Source: Silurus meridionalis (Eukaryota > Chordata > Actinopteri > Siluriformes > Siluridae). Taken from it: a stretch of 64,000 bases of DNA. Below the pieces are notes generated by a model that was not told the origin of the DNA, did no database searches, and saw only the letters and a program-made list of their open reading frames with translations. The stretch spans positions 20,734,000 to 20,797,999 of the forward strand of contig NC_060890.1 in NCBI RefSeq assembly GCF_014805685.1, given 5' to 3'. Position 1 is the first letter of the stretch; the number at the start of each line of letters is the position of its first letter. The translations under genes were made by a program, and so were the position numbers. This document shows positions 33,763 to 47,027 of the stretch, piece by piece.

Positions 33763-34300
33763 GCATACATACATACATACATACTGTACATGCATGCATA
33801 CATACATACATACATACAAACATACATACATACTGTACATGCATACATACATACATACATACATACATACATACATACATACATACATACATACATTCAT
33901 ACTGTACATACATACATACATACATACTGTACATGCATGCATACATACATACATACATACATACATACTGTACATGCATGCATACATACATACATACATA
34001 CATACATACATACATACATACATACTGTACATGCATACATACATACATACATACTGTACATGCATACATACATACATTCATACTGTACATACATACAGTA
34101 CATACATACATACATACATTCATACTGTACATCCATCCATCCATCCATCCATCCATCCATCCATCCATACATACATACATATGTACATACTGTACATGCA
34201 TGCATGCATACATACATACATACATACATACATACATACAGTCATACTGTACATACATACATACATACATACATACATACATACATACATACATACAAAC
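33763..34300. repeat. 540-bp (CATA)n array with higher-order units
   Basis: Arrays of CATA are punctuated at irregular intervals by CTGTACATGCATGCAT-type or ATTCATACTGTACAT segments (at least ten), with a (CATC)n block at 34132-34167. The duplicated punctuation shows that whole array segments, not only tetramers, were copied. All long frames here (YIHT, YVCM repeats) are artefacts. Confidence 0.97.
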
Positions 34301-34980
34301 AATCAATATTACAGAGATTAATTCAAATAAAATTATTCTGGTTGTTTGATTTAAAATAATTGTAAATGTTATAAATAAAAGGAAGTTACTGATAAAAGTA
34401 TTGATTTTTAGTGTCAATGTCAATTTTATTGTTCTGACTGTTTGATGTCATAGATCTTTTTTTTGTCATTATACAACATACGTCGACAAAAATTATCATT
34501 GTATGACCCACATCCCTAGAACCCTACAAATATAGGTTCAATTTAGTCAATTTGATCTTTTAATCATACTTTTTTTTTACAATTACTATGTAATATGAAT
34601 GGAGTTTGGATGAATGTGCTGTTCATGTGTAATTATTACATACTACTGTGTTATATCATGCTACTAATATATTACATGTGGAATTTTGACATTTTATGTT
34701 TTAGGTTTGAAAATCACTGTCATTTTATCATGCATGTATAGTTAATGTATAAAAGTTTAATTTTATTTGAGCTCAAAGATAAATCCCATTTTCATGAATT
34801 TTTACAAAAATGTTTTACATTTTATGAGTATTTTAAAAAACTATAAGTAAGATCAACCAGGACAGATATGAGAGGAAAAATTGGGGTCTAATAAGAATCT
34901 ACCATGCACTTAAGAAATAAAGAAAAACAAAGTTTGAACCAAAACATAAAAGAAAACAAATGAAAGCAGATGAGAGGACC
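34301..34980. other. AT-rich spacer
   Basis: AT-rich unique DNA. No feature recognised. Confidence 0.5.
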
Positions 34981-34984
34981 AACA

Positions 34985-35480
34985 CAAATGACAGGTTCTT
35001 CCTCTTTCTTGCTGTTTTGCAGGACTGATTAAGAGCACCTCTCCAGGCCTGCTCGGCCGTGACATAACAACTAATCCCATCTGTAAGTTATTATTTATCT
35101 GCTGCAAACTTTGTCTAACTCAGGCTTTGATGTTTTTTTTTTCCTCCTGCCCGATTTCCCTCTAGTACCCCCACTCCTGAGTCGCTCTGCCACATAATTT
35201 ATGACTTCCCCGGCTCCTCCTGACACATTATTAAAAGCAGAATTAGTTTTTTGCGGTGGCCATGTCCGCTGGGGATCGGAAGGGGCAGCGAGGGCTCTGG
35301 CGCACTAATAGAAGGCGCTGTGATGGGGTTAGAGAGACTAATGATTCGAACGTGCAGAGGCAGCCATCACGCGGAGAGGCAGGAAGGAGCATCCGGAGCT
35401 GTGAGGAAAGGTTAAACCTCCTCCCCGCAGAGATCGTTATTGGATTGTTTAGCAGCAGAAGGATAATGTTTTTGTCATAG
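34985..35480. promoter_or_regulatory. strong candidate conserved non-coding element
   Basis: About 500 bases of balanced, repeat-free sequence with many CpGs and homeodomain-type cores: ACTGATTAAGAGC, CACATAATTTATGAC, CACATTATTAAAAGC, CGCACTAATAG, AGACTAATGATTCG and CGTTATTGGATTG. CTAATAGAAGGCGCT (35306-35320) also fits the CTCF core at all but one fixed position. Frames on both strands lack any domain. Of all blocks in the flank this one contrasts most with its surroundings. Conservation is predicted, not observed. Confidence 0.5.
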
Positions 35481-35529
35481 GCTGTGATGTCGCAGGGCCA
35501 CTGACAGTTATGGAGAGAGAGTAGGAGAA

Positions 35530-35534
<5 letters not shown>

Positions 35535-35581
<47 letters not shown>
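35535..35581. repeat. (GA)n microsatellite
   Basis: About 23 GA units, with purine-rich flanks from 35513 to 35650. Confidence 0.95.
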
Positions 35582-35589
<8 letters not shown>

Positions 35590-35649
35590 GCAAAGAGAGA
35601 GAGTGAGAAAAACAGCGAGGGAGGTAAAGAGAGACAGAAAGCAGAAAAA

Positions 35650-38600
35650 GAGTATCAGGAAAATAAAGATAAAAATGTTGCTACAAAATTCAGAATGAAC
35701 AACATATGTGCCCATACAAGGTCAGTCTGGAAGAATTCATCATGAAGAGCAGCTGAACAGGGGCAAAAGTGTTTCCACTTCGAATATTCTCCCCACACAC
35801 TATACAGTCTGTTTGTCTGGTGGTCTGAAATGTGTCTGTGCAAGTGTGTGTGTGCATGTGTGTATGTGTCTATTTGTGTGTATGTGTGAGAATCGTCGGA
35901 AAAGCAGCAGCACAGCTGAGCACTTCAGCTTAATCTTATGCATCATTAAGCTCTCAGCAGTGTGCCAGTGCCACCCATATACATCATCCACGCTTAATAA
36001 ACATAATAATGACATAAGATGTAATTCTAGATGAATTTTTCATTTTATGGGGAAATGGAGAATTCTTGCAAAAAAAGGATGCAAAAAAGCAAATAAACAG
36101 GGAAGTTCAAAAGGAAATGTGCTTCTTTTTTTTTTGTTGTTGTTTCTTTTTTTCACCTTGACCTACAGGAAAAGACTTACAGGAGATGTACAGGAGAGTG
36201 CATCAGTTCTTCTCAGTTTCCTAGCCAGTCCCCCGCAGGGACAGGGTGGGGTGGGTTGTAGGGGCAGAATTTCTCCCAGAGCACCACCAGCCAGGGAACA
36301 AGCACATGCCAGCTATGTAGATAATATTTGAACCACTAGAGATGCTGCATGCTACTGAGTGCTTTAGTGCACCCCATGAAGAATGCAGCGACTTTAAGTA
36401 TGTCACATGATTGTGCAGATGGAGGCTGATACGTCACATAATGACTGCAAGGAGAGCATCGCTGTCTCCATGTCCTCAGATTGAGAATGCATTCTGTTAA
36501 GGAATAAAGTCTCTTTGGATGAATTTAATGTGACTAAACGTGTTTTGGAAACACATATTCTGTGTTTTAGTAGATAAATAAGATGTTTTTGTGCATGTGC
36601 ATGCATTGGTTAGTGGTGGAATAAAGTATATTGCAAATTGCAACAACGTTTTCTTTTTTGTACTCATTTTTTTGCTATTTTTGCAGTCAGAAACGTTAGC
36701 CAGAGGTTTTCACTTCTCAAGATCTATGTTGGAGTAAATCTATGACAGCTAGCTGTTTTTTAGCTGTTATTCCTTTCAGCCTTTTCAGCTCGTGTCACAT
36801 ATTTCACCTTTGGTTTATGATAATTTTAAATGCTCAGCATATTTCTTTTCTATTTAGGTTTTAGGATCCTAACTATGTTTATATGATTGTAACTATATAC
36901 AACATTTTTAAATGAGGTCTAAAAAGAAATCGCCTTTTACGTACCAAAACTATTCAATTTATGTAACCCATGTCATTTACTTTGTCAATTACTTAAACAT
37001 AAATAACTATATTACTTATACTAAATCAGAAGCAACAATTGTTCGACTATGGCTGTTAAATAGATTAAAGTATTTGATAAGTTCATAGAAATCACATCAA
37101 ATTATAGAATTAAACTTAATTCCAGAAGCAACACAAACAACAGAAACAAAGAAGGAACAACAGAGAATGTACTCATGCTGAACCACACTTTGTCATAATG
37201 TAGTCATTGTAACCCCACTCTTTTTTTAAATTATGCATCTTAAAGAATGCATGATGGTCATTAAAACACAGAGAATATATCTGCCACACCCACCCACACA
37301 CACCAAATCTGCATTTTCATTATGATCATAAACACAGCAGGTCTTAAAATTCTACTACAGCAGCATCCCAGGAACAGAAAAACAAGTTGTTGTTTTTTAA
37401 GAAAAAAAAAACACTTTTTAAATATTTATCTAATTATATTATTATCTGAATTATCAAGTGGAATATTTATTCTTGTCATTTGTGGTACTGGGATGTTTAC
37501 ACACGCCTAAGAACATACATCTCCGTATAGAGATAATGCTCATCTCCCAACCTATAGGTAATATTCACACATACAAAAACACACACACATACACACACCA
37601 AGATAAATGAATCAGTCATTGGAAGTTCTAATGAACCTGTGGAGCTAATTGCTTCCAACAGTGACTGGCTGAAATGTAAATGAACTGATCAGAGAATGGA
37701 GAAAAGAAGTAGATAGAGAATAAATAGATACTTAAGGGAGGGTGAATCAATAGCCACCAAGGCTACAGCTCCCAAAGGACCATCAATCATGATGACCATT
37801 GCTACTGCAAAACTGCCCGCTTTCCCAACACACACACACACACCACACACATAATCACTCTCTTAATACTCAATGAATCTAAATTCAGACATGCGCCTAT
37901 ACATGTCGGGTTCAATGGAAATTCAAATGATATTCTAAATAGCCTGGATTTAAGGTGCTGAGATGTAACAATGATCCAGGCTCATTTTGGGTCGCAAGTG
38001 CAATTGAAGCCTGGTTTACTTAAAAGCAGCAGTTTTAGACATGGCCACTCATGTACTGCACATTTGTTTTTTGCCTTCGTTGCTATAACTTACCTGAGTC
38101 AGCTTATGAAGGGATTGAAAATTACATGCTGAAATGAGTCAGGTGTGCAGGGAAAGCACAAATGTTATACAAGGTCTCAGGATTATATATATATAAACAA
38201 AAAAACTATTTCATTCAATGCATGAAGATTTGTACAGCAAATGTAAGAGGTTCATGTTTGCCTCTTCATCATTATTGTTTGAATCAACTCTGTTGATTAA
38301 ATTGGAGCTGATTAAACTGGATAATTTGGTCAACTTTTTCCACAGTGAAATTGAAATGACTATACATCACTTAGATTGAAACTAGTGCTAAAAAACAAAA
38401 TGTTCTATAGCTTTCTCTTACACTCATTTATCTTTCTCACATCATTAAAGAAGCAATATCAGTTCATTGATGTATTGGGAAATTTCAAGTTTTTATGCAT
38501 TCAGTGTGTGGGCTGAGTATCCCACACTGCAATACACAATATAATAAACAGGAATTCAAGGGCTCATCAATGACTCATACAAAACGTGATTTTGCAAGAA

Positions 38601-40089
38601 AAGTGTAACCTTAACTATAAAACAACCCATACAGAGCACTCTTCCTGTGAGTGTATTGCAGTAATACATAATCACTGCTAAGTTTTGGTCCACCATGAGC
38701 CACATGTCCTCCAGTAAAAGCTGACTTTGCACCATGATCCTTTGATGATCCTTTCTGCTGAGGTAAGGCAAGTTTTATGAGCCTGTTTTCTATTTCACAC
38801 CTGCATTTTTACTTTGAAATAATTACATATGCAGTAAACCCAAATGATAAAAAGATCTAGCTGAACTGTATGCAGACAAAACTTGTGTAAAAGCAGGCTG
38901 TTTTCATACAATCAGTACTATAGCTCTAACAGATTTATATAGGAATCATGGAAATTGGAAATGATACTGTACTCTGTCTCTGATTTTATTTCTAATAACC
39001 CCTCCGTAAAGGAATAATCATGGTGACATAATGAACAAACAAATTTATGAGTTAACAATGGAAGTAATATATGTATCATTTTTGCAGTTTGTTATAATTT
39101 GCACAAAACATCATAAAGGTCCCGAAATAAGTCAAGGTTAACTTGCATCTTTTTATCTTTAGTTCTTAAGAAATCTCATTTGTGACCTCAGTATTATAGG
39201 AATTAAAGTATCTCTGTTCTTTTTTATCTCCAACTAAAGAAAACAGACAGATTTGCCAGTAAAATTTCCTATTTCATTCACTTAATTCTTAAATCAAATT
39301 TTTATTCTTCAAAGTTTGCATAGCAAGAAAAATTAAATAACAAAGAGCAAAACAGTATTTTAGCAATCAGGTTTTATAGCAAGATAGAATAAAAATTTGG
39401 CTAATGTGAAATAAAAAAAAAATAATAATAAAAATAAAAATAATTTATGGCCTTAGAATTATAAATTATATTATCTTGTTCTTAAAGAGCACATACAGTA
39501 TAGACCAACTTGCCTTGACAAAGCTATTGGAGACGTTCCATTATCATGAGCGACTATGACCATTTGACGATTAGATGTGGATGTGTCCAGTAGTGTGACA
39601 AAAAATTGGATTGGAAAATTGGAAATGCACCACCCATTGTCAAAAATGAAATGTACCACCCACTGATAAAAGTTGCTATAGCAATCAGTAATAGAAAAAC
39701 TCACTAGTGGTACAGTATTATACTACAGCAACTGGTATGTGCAAGCAAGGCTTTAGAGTTTTACCTTGGGTTTTGCTCAAGAAGGTGACAATTTGCTTGA
39801 ATTCATGTACACTTTTATAAAACCAGGTTTGTCAAGCTACCCAGGCTCATAAAAATAAATGTCCTTTGAGGTTGCAGGCACCTTGTTGGCTTATCCTTTA
39901 TATAAATAGATGTTTCCCAAGCATCACCAATTCGACTTATTTCAACCACACTTTAGAAAAGCCATCAAGGTTGTTTTTACGAGCGCTGTAGTTGTTTTGT
40001 GATATTGTTTCAGAGTAGAGTCATAACTGATGAAAACAAATACAGCACTTATAAATTGGGCAAACATGCATTTGTTTAGAAATTGCTAT
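35650..40089. other. gene-free flank
   Basis: Mostly AT-rich unique DNA. 35880-36010 and 36180-36480 are more complex; short CA runs occur at 37563-37598 and 37829-37851. Minus-strand frames at 38556-38771 and 39471-39704 show no domain. 39598-39670 contains two copies of ACCACCCA(T/C)TG. No exon or transposon recognised. Confidence 0.5.
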
Positions 40090-40375
40090 TTCAAGTCTTT
40101 GTAAGATGAAGCGCTCAGGATCCCTCTGCCACTGAAAAACATTTTTCTTTCCTTCACGGGACAAATGAACTGTCAGCGTTTAATGATAGATATTTGCATT
40201 GTGATACAGATTGTGTCCTTGGCCCTAAACATAAGATATAGATCCATTAATAATGAATTCAGATGAAGTGTTCCCTTTTTTCTAGGCTCGCTGTCGTAAC
40301 GTCTTAATAGATGTATGCACCCATCACCACTGGCTGCGGAGCATTAGAATGGAGACTGGGAAATGTATCATCTAT
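40090..40375. promoter_or_regulatory. candidate conserved non-coding element
   Basis: Complex block with ATATTTGCATTGTG (octamer, near 40192), CCATTAATAATGAATTC and CGTCTTAATAGATG. No repeats, no coding signal. Inference from composition and motifs. Confidence 0.38.
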
Positions 40376-40608
40376 CATACAAACCCACTTTGTCCTGCAT
40401 TGTTTTATCTAGTATCTGATACCTTTGGGTGTCTTTTTTTATGTATACAGTATATCCATTATTCCTTTGCATTACTGTGTAGCTTAGAAAGAAAATCCTA
40501 TCATACAACAGTGTATAAACTTTTGCATTTGACATTAAATAATTTTTTTACAGTTAGCAGTTGTGTATGTTTATTTATGAAGAGTGTGCTTGTCTCTTGG
40601 TGCATGTG

Positions 40609-40645
<37 letters not shown>
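40609..40645. repeat. (GT)n microsatellite
   Basis: About 16 GT units ending GCGCGC. Confidence 0.92.
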
Positions 40646-40651
<6 letters not shown>

Positions 40652-40974
40652 CTTTAAGTGATTGTTAGAGTCAGATATGATGCTGATACAGTGGAATGCA
40701 GTATTTATAGCTTGACTGTAGTTAAGCTGGGCTGCCCCGATGGTATTTTTCTCCTCTTCTTGTTTTATTATGAGATTCTTGCATAGACATGTTTTCAATA
40801 AATCAGTCTATTATTCATTTATATCCTTTATAAGTACAAGACAGGATCAGATCATCATTACAGCTAGACAGTATCATGGTAATATGTTTGACAAAAAAAA
40901 AAAAGTTTAGCACTGTAGTCCAGCACATTTTATATTAATTGATGTTTAAAGTAAAGATTGACAGCTTTTATATA

Positions 40975-41635
40975 TATATATCGGTTCCTTCTCTACAACA
41001 TCAGAAGAATTTAACCATTTCTATCCACACAGACTGCTCAGGTGCTTGTTCAGTCTCTTGTCTTTTCAAGACTCAACTACTGCAATTCTCTGCTGGCAGG
41101 TCTCCCTCTGAAACCTATTCGTCCACTGCTAATGATCCAAAATCCAGATGCACAACTTGTGTTCAAGATGCCTAAGTTCTCCTACACCACCCCACTGCCA
41201 CTCTTTCGTCACTGGCTTCCGGGAGCTGCACGCATCAGATTTAAAACACTCATGCCTACAAAGCCAAAAATGGACCAGTACCCTCTTACCTCAGACACCT
41301 CATCACTTCTCGCACTGCACCACACTGCCCAAGATCCTTTAGTACTGCACGACTGGTACCACCTAAAGTGGTGAAATGAACTTCACCTAGATGTCTGAAC
41401 AGGGGAGTCACTGGCTATCTTTAAGCAACAGGTGAAGACCTATATCTTGCTGAAACACTTAAACCTTTTTCAGGTTTGATTTGTTTTTTACAAAAAAAAA
41501 ATTTAAGTTGTAGACTGATTATCTTAAGTTTGTAATATTGTAAACCAGTGTAGATTTATTTATTGATAGAGACTCAAAGCACTTTTGTCAGTCACTCTGG
41601 ACAAGGGAATCTGTTAAATGCTGTAAATGTAATTA
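40975..41635 (+). mobile_element. L2/CR1-like LINE, 3' fragment
   Basis: Plus-strand translation gives the C-terminal region of a LINE reverse transcriptase: SLVFSRLNYCNSLLAGLP (about 41054-41107), then IQNPDAQLVFKMPKFSYTTPLP, HWLPGAARIRFKTLM and a worn terminal part. The 3' tail CACTCTGGACAAGGGAATCTGTTAAATGCTGTAAATGTAA (41591-41631) matches that of the antisense copy at 24670-25810. Stops end the frame at 41374. The 5' end, including the catalytic motif, is absent. Confidence 0.85.
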
Positions 41636-41639
41636 TCTA

Positions 41640-43361
41640 AATATTTTTGGGACATAATTTGACATTTCTGAGTAAAGGATTTAGTCAAATAACTGAGGGT
41701 AGAAAAGAGTGCCAGGTGAGGCATGACATGATTGTATTGGTTAGTATTGTTTATGTCCATCGGTACATGTTAAAAAAACAAATAAAATCAGATAGAATCA
41801 GAGAAGCAGTCAAAAATGCAGTTACAGAAAATTGGTCGTGTGACTACATTCGAGTGGTACATCATACTGTTCATCATACACTAATTCATCCATAGGACCT
41901 GCCTGAGTTTTAAATTAGGTTAGAAATCTCATAAATCCATATTTTATTCACAATAAAACAAAAACATTATCAACATATCAAATGTTAATTTGTTACACCC
42001 TTAATTTATACATGCACAAATGTCCCGAGTTCCTGAAATCTTAAGACATTAAAAGTGCATAAATATGGTTGTGACTGTTATATAGCACACTAGCTCTGGG
42101 GGTTTTTTAAAGTTAAGGATGTATATTTATATCAAAATAGCTGAGATTTACTCATGTGGATGCAAATGTCAAAGTAATACCATATGTCAAGATTTTACTT
42201 CTCAGGGTCAGCTAAATTAGGAATAATTTAAATAACATATTCCTAAATACTCTAAATACTATTAGTATTTAATATGTCCCCTATGTTTTTTTCTCCCAGG
42301 AACTTGAGCAGTAACCATTAGTACTCTGGTGTTGGATTATTTGTTTTGTTGTCAGGTTGTTAGACAGATGTTATCCTCCTCCTCCACAGTGAGAGTGTTT
42401 TAGCACTTCTATCCTAATTGTTCAGGTAATGGCTATAACAATAATGCTAAGAACCTTAAACTCCACCAAAGACCTAAGCTTGGCCCTAACAAAGAATGTT
42501 CCACCAGCCATAAGTGCAATATAGAACCTGTATATGGTCCAGCTGAGACTTAAATCTGCAGATGTTAAGACTGACGACTGCTCTGGTATGAAGGTGGAGT
42601 TTGTTTGGTTTAGTAAAATGCAGGGGACCTAGCAGTCACTAAACTTGAATTGCTCTTTGGGGTCAGTGTTTTGGCAGTAACTTTGACTGTGTTCATTTTC
42701 TTCCCATTGTTTCCTCAGTTTATTGAGCTATTGAGGAATCCTATAGCTGCTCTCCAGCAGAGACTAAGTACCCTCACATTTTTTTCCCACATGGACTTTA
42801 CACCATCAAGCGATCCTTAGGGTTTCTCTATCAAGAGTAAAGAAAATGCCTTCGGTCTCAATAATTTCCACTGGCAAGTTTTATATAGCCACAGAGCAAA
42901 GCACTGCAACATTAAATACCCAAGCCAATATTATGCTAAATCAGATGAATTTCTTGAAGGAAGACTTAATCCTGTCAGAACCAACATCTCAAAATTGGGA
43001 TCCCAGGTCTTAAAACCATTAATAATTTTCAGGATTAATTTCTAATTCATTTCTTCTGCAGGTTTGTGTCAAAATAAAGCTCGGCAAAACAGGGTTTTTT
43101 GTTGCAAATTTCTTTTTGTAAGATCTAAAGATGTTATGTTTGGGCTTTTGTGTTTTATTTGATTCATTTTGTGGAATTATATCTATTACTACAGTGTATT
43201 ACAGTTCAATTGTCCTACTATTGAAATTATACAAAACTTGTCATCACCCCTTAAGAAGATTCAAAGCTTTTAATGTCACATGTACATTTGATGCTGGTGC
43301 TTAGGTATAGTGAAAGGGGATGTGGTATTTCCATAGTCTGTGTGCAAAAACAAAGCCTATA
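41640..43361. other. gene-free flank
   Basis: No exon or repeat family is recognised. 42300-42880 is less AT-rich than the rest but has no motif cluster or coding signal I trust. Confidence 0.5.
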
Positions 43362-44430
43362 CTATATAGCAGTGGCGGGCCGTGCATTTGGTACCTGGGC
43401 CTTCAGTGGGCACTTACCCAACTTAATCCACCTCTTAATACCACCACTATTACATCGCAATTATAGAAACAATCAATACTAAACAAAAACGCAATATAAC
43501 AACACGTGGCATCACAGAGAGAGAGAGGCATTTCACATATGGAGGGTGAATACCATTTTACTAAAGCAAGAAACTCAGTTAAGACAACTCCAAACCGCTA
43601 CACTACCACCGCAACTGTGCCACGTACATCACCTGGAGCAGTTCAGAATCAATATTTGTCTAATAACATGACAAAAGCATAAAAATGTAAATAAAATACA
43701 ACTTGCTCACCAGAGATGCAGACTCATAATCTGCACCACTCCTCAGAGGCTGTAATCCAGTGGTACCGCTTGTAATCACTGATCTGGAAGTGGCGAACAA
43801 ACCCTTTCCCAGGCTGAGACAAGCTAGCTAGCTTCAGGGTTGGCCGACCTCAATGTCTAGCTTTTCTTGAAAATGTATTTTTAAGTACATTTTTCAAATA
43901 CATTTCTCCTCCTCCGTAGGTCAAAAAAAGTCTATCTAATATGTATTAATGTGTGCAAAGCGCTACACACGTGTTTTGCCAGTCGAACTTGGCTTTTGGT
44001 TAGTTTATCTCTGACCAACCAATCAGAGGACGGAAAAATGCTGATGCTATTCTGGGCCAGCTAGCTGCCCTGTGAGGCGAATATGAAATCTGATTGGTTA
44101 AAGAAACAGAGCTATTTCTTAAGGAGACTGTGGTAAAAAGGCCAGCACTACAAACTTTGAATGTCCTGGGCAGATTAGATTGACATGGCAGCACATAGAG
44201 GCTGAAATCTGATTGGACAAAAAATCTAACATCTACATACAGGTACTGGAGGCAGTGCAGCCAGGAGAAATGCTACGAAATTAAAAAAATAAACTGTTGA
44301 AAATAAATTAATACAATTTCATGGAACAAATATTAGAATTTAGGTTGTAAATGTAGGTCAGTGCTTCTGATAGTGTTTAGGCCAGCAGAGAAGTCTTTGT
44401 TGGCCCTGACCGCCCGTCACTGCTATATAG
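43362..44430. mobile_element. non-autonomous hAT transposon with 8-bp target duplication
   Basis: CTATATAG flanks both ends (43362-43369 and 44423-44430), an 8-bp target-site duplication. Inside, the termini are CAGTGGCGGGCCGTGCATTT (from 43370) and, inverted, CAGTGACGGGCGGTCAGGGCC (ending 44422): imperfect inverted repeats opening with the CAGTG typical of hAT elements. The element itself is 1,053 bp. No transposase similarity is seen in it, so it would depend on an outside hAT transposase. It contains a repeated internal phrase GAAATCTGATTGG (near 44086 and 44203). Confidence 0.88.
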
Positions 44431-45500
44431 ACAATATACAAGAGCATACAAACAATATACATATTTAAAGGTACAGTATGTTTATGTCTTTGTATGTGTG
44501 TATTAACTACTGTGTCCTGTGGTTCTGCAAATATTTCATATGTAGCATGTTCATGAGCTTAAGCTTGTGCTTGTGCTTGTGTAGATGAAGTTTCTGCTTA
44601 GTCTCCCAGTCCTGGCTATGTTTTTGCTGAGGCACTTTGGAACCTAACGTGATTATGTATATAAAATGAAAATAAAAGCAAAGCTTGCATGGCTTCATTC
44701 AGATATCAATATGAATCAAACAGTATATAAATTAAATTGGAAAAAGTTATACTCACTAACCCCACTTTAAGCACTAAATTTTGGCACTTTTGGCTTTCCA
44801 TTTTGCTTGATGGTAGTTTTTTGTTGTTTCCTAACTGATTATTTACACCTGTAAATTGTTACTTCTAAACAGTTTGTCTATTTAAACTCACAAAATTACA
44901 GTACATCAAGTTGAATTTTTTTCTTTTCTGTGTTTCTCATTCTTGGTCAAATCATTCTTTTGCTCAAATCATATGAATTCTCCTGGTTTAATCCTGTAGG
45001 TCTGTATTTTTATCCCTGCTCTGGACTTTTATTACAGTCATGTTTTCTTGCAATATTTTGTAGTTACTTAATTAGTCTAGTAATCTTTACATTAAACTAG
45101 AATTTGGAAACACACATTGTTGATGGTAAATACTTATTGCTTTTGAGTATAAGTATTATACCTTCTACGCAAGCCAGGTTAACAAGAATTTACTATCAAT
45201 AAGTAAAACATGATAGGGTGTGAAATAGGAAAATATTCAACAACAAGGTAGTGTGATAGAGTGGCTACCACAATACTGTTATTAGATTCGAATAGCTACA
45301 AACATGTGTGTGTGTGTGTGTTTGGGTGTGCACGTTCCACTTAAACCTTGCAGAATTGCCAACATTTGCAAATTATTATTAATCAAAGAATGACATGACA
45401 TGCTTTTTTCTGTTCATAGTAACATTTCATATTGTGGAATAACCATACAAAAAGGTATGTTTTGCCGTATATTGCAGATGGGAAGAGTTGTTCATTTATG
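44431..45500. other. gene-free flank
   Basis: AT-rich unique DNA with a short run of GCTTGT repeats at 44560-44580 and a TG run at 45305-45321. Nothing else recognised. Confidence 0.5.
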
Positions 45501-45504
45501 AAAA

Positions 45505-45642
45505 TGCTAATAGGAAGTGGAAGCTCAATGGGTAAGTTGTTGGATTATGAGTTCAGATCTGCCACTGCTGGTCTCTTGAGCAAGACTCTTGTATAAATAA
45601 AATAAAAGTAAGTTGCTCTGAATAAGGGCAAATGCTGTAAAT
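45505..45642 (+). repeat. degenerate tRNA-type SINE
   Basis: GTGGAAGCTCAATGGGTAAGTTGTTGGATTATGAGTTCAGATC resembles the A-to-B-box part of the SINE at 47791. CTTGAGCAAGACTCTTG and the tail AAGTTGCTCTGAATAAGGGCAAATGCTGTAAATG follow. Short internal losses are evident. Confidence 0.6.
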
Positions 45643-45879
45643 GTCCCAAACCTTTAAACACTTTATACCCCTTTAAAGATGTAAAATGCATCTCTGTTGT
45701 TAGAAGTGATGTCCTCTGTCCTGAAGAATGTTCTAAGCACATTAATATAAACCTTAAACCCAAAAGGAATGTCAACTGTTACTAGAGAAAAGGAATCGGA
45801 ATAAACAACTGAATTGTAGTAATTAAAAATTACTATATGATTTTAGTTTTCTTATTGTTAGCACTAATCTTTGAAACTT

Positions 45880-46420
45880 TAATAAATGTCATATGCAAGG
45901 ACAAATGCTTGCTGGCTTGCTGCTCTCATTATCTCTTAACAGATCGTTTGTGCCCAATTAAATTCCTTTTTTAATGCTGAAAATTGGATCAAATTGGCTA
46001 TATAAAAAAATGTAATGCATTTGGGAGGATTTAGATTAACATAATGAAAAAATAGCCCATGCAAGTTTGTAGTTTAACTCAGGGAAAGATGAAGCAGCCC
46101 GAGGACTCATTCAACCTCAGCTTCTACTAGCAGTGTGCTCAGGATTAGCTCAGTCTCAGTTTCCGCGTTCCCTGGGTATTTATGGAAAAACATTGAGCTT
46201 TATGAGCAGCATACTTAATGAGGGCCTGAGAGGTATGGAAGCTGCAGATGAACCCATATATCTGCCTTGAAGGAGCCAATTCAGAGATCACAGATGCATT
46301 TTAACCACATTTTATTCACCATCTGTCCTGCCACTTCATCTACCCATTGAGACTGGAGCAGCACTCTCAGAGATGGAGCTTTTATTACTAGGTAATGCGC
46401 AGGTTAATGATAGACATGAT
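45880..46420. promoter_or_regulatory. candidate conserved non-coding block
   Basis: Repeat-free DNA with GCCCAATTAAATTCC, TAGATTAACATAATG, ACTTAATGAGGGCC and CAGGTTAATGATAGAC cores and mixed composition (46080-46400 most complex). No coding signal. Low-to-moderate support. Confidence 0.35.
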
Positions 46421-46621
46421 AGTTTTAAGCAGAGATTATAAGAATATACAACCACCCCAGAATTGCTTTCTGGCTTAGTGAGTTTTTTAAGGAGTCTCTC
46501 ACAGTAAATGCATGATAACTTTTTGGGTATTTGGTTTTTTATCTCTTTCACTGCCAAGGTAGTACTATGAAATGTGCTAACAGTGTGCATTTATGTGTGT
46601 ACATATATATATCATCTATTA

Positions 46622-46623
<2 letters not shown>

Positions 46624-46671
<48 letters not shown>
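46624..46671. repeat. (CA)n microsatellite
   Basis: About 23 CA units flanked on both sides by ATATATAT. Confidence 0.95.
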
Positions 46672-46677
<6 letters not shown>

Positions 46678-47027
46678 TTGTGTTGTTTTAAATTGCGTAA
46701 ATCATCAGGACACCAAACGGAGTGTTACCACGCGGATGGTTTTCATTGCCGGATGTGTGAATCATAGAGATTTTGGTGCTTGATTTGAGACTTGGCACAT
46801 CAGTAAAACAACCATTAGTGAATTAAAAATTATTTTTTTGGTGGAGTTTTTTTTAAATCTGAGTAAACAAAGGACGTCGTGAATAATTGTGCGGTGCCTT
46901 GAAGGTTTTAATTTCGCCTCTTTTATATACATTTTTTATATTTGTAATAAAAATAGTCACAGAAATGCACGCTGCATTAATTGCACATTAATAAAATTAG
47001 TGCTGTTAAAATGAATTAAAATGTTTA

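Noticed and set aside
33763..34300. Regularly spaced repeats that could suggest a CRISPR array
   Set aside because: The spacers are themselves CATA units and the genome is vertebrate; it is a tandem repeat.
33446..34423. Frames of up to 291 codons made of YIHT or YVCM repeats
   Set aside because: They read through the CATA array in all frames on both strands, which shows they are artefacts of a 4-bp repeat.
35256..35480. Plus-strand frame beginning MAMSAGDRKGQRG
   Set aside because: No recognised domain or plausible splice donor; the block is better explained as a regulatory element.
44000..44194. Minus-strand frame inside the hAT element as a possible transposase
   Set aside because: No hAT dimerisation or catalytic motif is visible; the element is non-autonomous.
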